The notes under the pieces: generated by a model | What the model was told of the DNA's origin: nothing | The model's database searches: none | Seen by the model: only the letters and a program-made list of their open reading frames with translations | Position numbers and translations under genes: made by a program | In this document: in pieces, positions 61,635 through 64,000 of the stretch | Layout: every line of letters begins with the position of its first letter | Numbering within the stretch: position 1 is the stretch's first letter | Source: Zerene cesonia | Lineage: Eukaryota; Arthropoda; Insecta; Lepidoptera; Pieridae | Reading direction: 5' to 3' | DNA length: 64,000 bases | NCBI RefSeq assembly: GCF_012273895.1 | Contig: NC_052114.1 | Location: forward strand, 3,410,001-3,474,000

Positions 61635-61768
61635 ATAGTGTTGATAAATATGGAAAATAATAATGGAGACAGGACTCCGCCTTGCGGAACACCAGCACTT
61701 ACATCACACCATCTATTTTTATAGATAAATATATGAATGTTCCGCAAAATTTTAACGTCTTGATTCAT
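61635..61768 (-). mobile_element. Non-LTR retrotransposon reverse-transcriptase fragment
   Basis: The - strand encodes 'NRWCDVSAGVPQGGVLSPLL' followed by 'FSIFIN', the conserved RT block of LINE-type elements (GVPQGxVLSPLLF). The reading enters the gap before the YADD box can be seen. The element is either 5'-truncated near 61770-61800 or decayed beyond that. Jockey, CR1 or R1 clade cannot be decided from this piece. Confidence 0.85.
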
Positions 61769-62147
61769 GATTTGATATAGCTGAAGAAAATTGAAGAGTT
61801 TAATAATTTTTAATAAAATACAAACAGTCTTTGAAGTCTTTATTTCCTTAAACTATAATCACATACATATACTTTAAGTAGTCTTTTATATTCATTTGTT
61901 TTTACCATAGGTATATATCCTTATATTCTATCTTACTTAACACATAATGTTGTTTGTGAATGTTTTTAGATTTAATAATTATACATATGGCTAGTTTATT
62001 GATCATAAACGTGAACGGATTCTAATCTAACACTGCATATTATCCATAATTTCAGTGACATGTACCTTATGAGCTTGAATCTATTATTATTATTAATGGG
62101 ATCCAATTATTTTTAATAATTTCATGAACTCTTTTTTTTATTTACAG

Positions 62148-62273
62148 GAATTTATGGATGTCTACCCTTATGACTACCCGTTTAATATTATTAACTTACA
62201 TCGATTGAATACAGACAGGTATACGCATGTAATGCATAGGAAGATTGATTTCTTAAAGAAATTATTTCATTGA
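62148..62273 (+). CDS. Orphan terminal-exon-like ORF, unknown gene
   Basis: A strong acceptor (T-rich tract then 'TTTACAG') precedes 41 open codons and a TGA. The peptide includes 'DVYPYDYPFNIINLHRL' and 'DRYTHVMHRKIDFLKKLFH' and has the composition of a real protein. A donor-like 'ACAG/GTATAC' lies inside at 62218, so it may also be an internal exon. It is not the PARP C-terminus: the phase needed after 60365 gives a different, unrelated reading. The partner exons may be in the gap. No family recognised. Confidence 0.35.
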   Translation, partial: EFMDVYPYDYPFNIINLHRLNTDRYTHVMHRKIDFLKKLFH

Positions 62274-62430
62274 TTTAGATCACACTATTTGCATTGTGAT
62301 AAAATCACAAACTTTTCATAACTACTAGGAAGAACAGCACAGGAAAAATGTAGCACGAAAGGGTACACATTTTGAAAGTAGCTCGAGCGCACAGTTCAGG
62401 TTTTACCTAATATTCTTAATCAACTAATTG

Positions 62431-63284
62431 TCATTCAAAGTAATTAGATTCAGAATTCAAACTCTCGAGACATTCCACAACGAAATTGACAGAGGATACG
62501 CTTTCATTATTCGAAAAGTCTGCAGCGTTATCATTGAGCGTGTTAGCAAACGTGTATCGAGGCAAACTAGTGTCTTCCAAAGACAAATGATTCTGGACTG
62601 TTGTTCCGTGGTTATATTGCGGCGCTGAATTGACAATATAATTTTCGGACGTATTATTTCTATTATTCTGTGTCGGCATCATTACAGGAGCATTGGATTC
62701 CTCGGCGTCCTCGAGTTCCGCTTCCATTATTATCTTTGCTATGCGAAACTTGACAGTGGCCTGTCGCCGTTTCGACATTTGTTTTAATGTTCTAGCGTAT
62801 CCCAAAAATATAAGATCAGTCTCATCGTGTTCCATATCATCTTTTCTATTATTTAATAAGCTGATAAATCGGTCCACTTGCGATTCATTCAGATCGAATG
62901 TTCTTTTACGATTATTTTGGTCGGTATGTGGGGATGAGATAATGGGCTCATTAAGTCTTAAGTGCGTGTGCTGAGTTGTCGTTTGGGGATATTGAGTCAA
63001 CGTGCCGGGCACTTCCAGCTCGCAAGTGAGCTGAGCCGAGGCTTGAGGATATTGAGACTGCAATCCAGGCTCTTCGTATATGGAATCCTCGCTCTCATTG
63101 AAACTCTGGACGTTTGAATCGGGCGAAACGAATGCTAGATAAGGCTGTAAGAAGGACGCATCCTGTCCCCAGGGTAGGGCTTCGACAGTTTTAGCCGCTT
63201 GACCAGTATCATTTTTAGTGCTTTCATCGAGGTACTTGTCAAAAGCATCCTTAAAGGATTTTCTTTTGCCATTAGCTGTGTCAC
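62431..63284 (-). CDS. BESS-domain protein, 3' exon (probably MADF-BESS transcription regulator)
   Basis: The exon enters through an acceptor 'TTTTAG' at 63286/63285, reads ~284 codons and stops at TGA (62433-62431). After an acidic linker ('GKRKSFKDAFDKYLDES') and a Gln/Thr-rich stretch comes 'KRTFDLNESQVDRFISLLNN', then the BESS-like segment 'FLGYARTLKQMSKRRQATVK' plus 'FRIAKIIMEAE'. BESS domains mediate protein-protein contacts in insect Adf-1-type MADF regulators. The DNA-binding MADF domain would be encoded upstream on this strand, beyond 64000 or in an exon I could not find. A nuclear role is inferred from the family. Confidence 0.75.
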
Positions 63285-64000
63285 CTAAAACAATATTATT
63301 TGTGTTTCAGGAGCCGTTACTTGGAATCAGAGCAAAAAAATCGCGTTTAGTCAATATACGAAAGATAATTTGGATTAAGACGAATATTGAAAATAAAAGT
63401 GCTACCTTTCTATTCATCTATGACAATAATAATCATCATACATAAGAATAATCTGCCCAATGATACACATCGAATTCTCCTGCCTACCTGGACTTAAGAA
63501 GAAGAACGCATTTTTTTAAATAAACTTCAAAGTTCAAAGCATACATACTCATGATACTGAAATGTTTCATTTAAAAACGCCTACAATTTTTCACAGCATC
63601 ATTTTAATTCTTAAAACATTTTGTTTATTGTCTAGTTAATTAAAATCTTGAATGAATTAAATTGACTTAAACGTGGTTTACAAGATTAAAAATATAATTA
63701 AGCTATTAGTATAGTTATTAACTTACGTTACGTAATTGGCCGTGTTTTTTGCAACGAATGAAATAAACTATTGAGACACATACATGTGTAAAATGGTATA
63801 AAAAATAAATAAATAATAAGGATAATCAAATAAACATACTGACAAACTTAATACACGCAGCGATGGTAAACAAAAAAAAAACGGGTAGGTATATTTGGAT
63901 AGGTCTTTAAAAAAGAGGTTTCAAAATGACATAAACTCTTCGAAAATACATTTATACATAATGGTTATAAAAAAACAAAATAGTCGTGATCAGAACTAAA
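63285..64000. other. Intron of the BESS gene, no exon seen
   Basis: AT-rich DNA on the 5' side of the BESS exon. The + frame at 63218-63445 mostly overlaps the coding exon antisense and is a shadow. No MADF-type sequence was recognised before the window ends. Confidence 0.45.

Noticed and set aside
62148..62210. 62148 exon as the PARP C-terminus
   Set aside because: With the phase left by 60365 the reading is 'ENLWMSTLMTTRL...', unlike the conserved IVYD-type end. The protein-like frame is a different phase.
1..64000. CRISPR array, operon or bacterial/phage island
   Set aside because: No regularly spaced repeats, no polycistronic gene runs, and introns throughout. This is eukaryotic nuclear DNA.

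Overview
The window looks like lepidopteran (moth or butterfly) nuclear DNA. It is AT-rich, its genes are split into many short exons with GT-AG introns, and its intergenic and intronic DNA carries repeat classes typical of Lepidoptera: several families with a 'GCAGCTAGT' end, a SINE/LINE tail ending near 'GGGCTGATGATGAT', a tRNA-derived SINE, TIR elements and (TAAA)n-tailed LINE ends. Six assembly gaps, each exactly 1000 N, sit at 7031-8030, 27822-28821, 32828-33827, 43128-44127, 54327-55326 and 60635-61634. A fixed gap size means the true gap lengths are unknown.

Layout: (1) 1-22567 has no gene that I can support. It holds scattered repeats, a ~0.7 kb near-identical duplication on either side of the first gap (probably two haplotypes placed in tandem) and long unique stretches that could be a long intron or regulatory DNA. 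(2) 22568-30541 (+) is a GOPC/PIST-like Golgi-associated coiled-coil and PDZ protein. Its 5' exons are missing, a gap interrupts it, and it has an unusually long low-complexity C-terminal extension ending in a PDZ-ligand-like TPV. (3) 35157-36318 (+) is a complete four-exon SH3BGR/SH3beta-type gene. (4) 40261-52720 (-) is a complete five-exon sphingomyelin synthase-related (SMSr/SAMD8) gene with an intact His-His-Asp triad. A possible nested ORF lies in its largest intron. (5) 53013-53153 (+) is a 46-codon basic microprotein ORF, head-to-head with SMSr across 292 bp. (6) 55702-60365 (+) is a PARP1/2/3-class poly(ADP-ribose) polymerase with a degenerate WGR domain. Its first exon(s) and last exon are not visible. 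(7) 61635-61768 (-) is a non-LTR reverse-transcriptase fragment at a gap edge. (8) 62148-62273 (+) is an orphan exon-like ORF. (9) 62431-63284 (-) is the 3' exon of a BESS-domain (probably MADF-BESS) nuclear protein.

The genes do not form a pathway. They are unrelated housekeeping or regulatory genes: Golgi trafficking, a redox-fold adaptor, ER ceramide phosphoethanolamine synthesis, ADP-ribosylation and transcription. I saw no clear previously undescribed multi-gene system. The most distinctive leads are the WGR-degenerate PARP with an uncertain C-terminus, the GOPC C-terminal expansion with a repeated DWR-x-RGAY motif, the bidirectional SMSr/microprotein promoter and the TTTGACA clusters shared by two promoters. 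All exon boundaries were read by eye from splice consensus, codon phase and family resemblance. No search was run.
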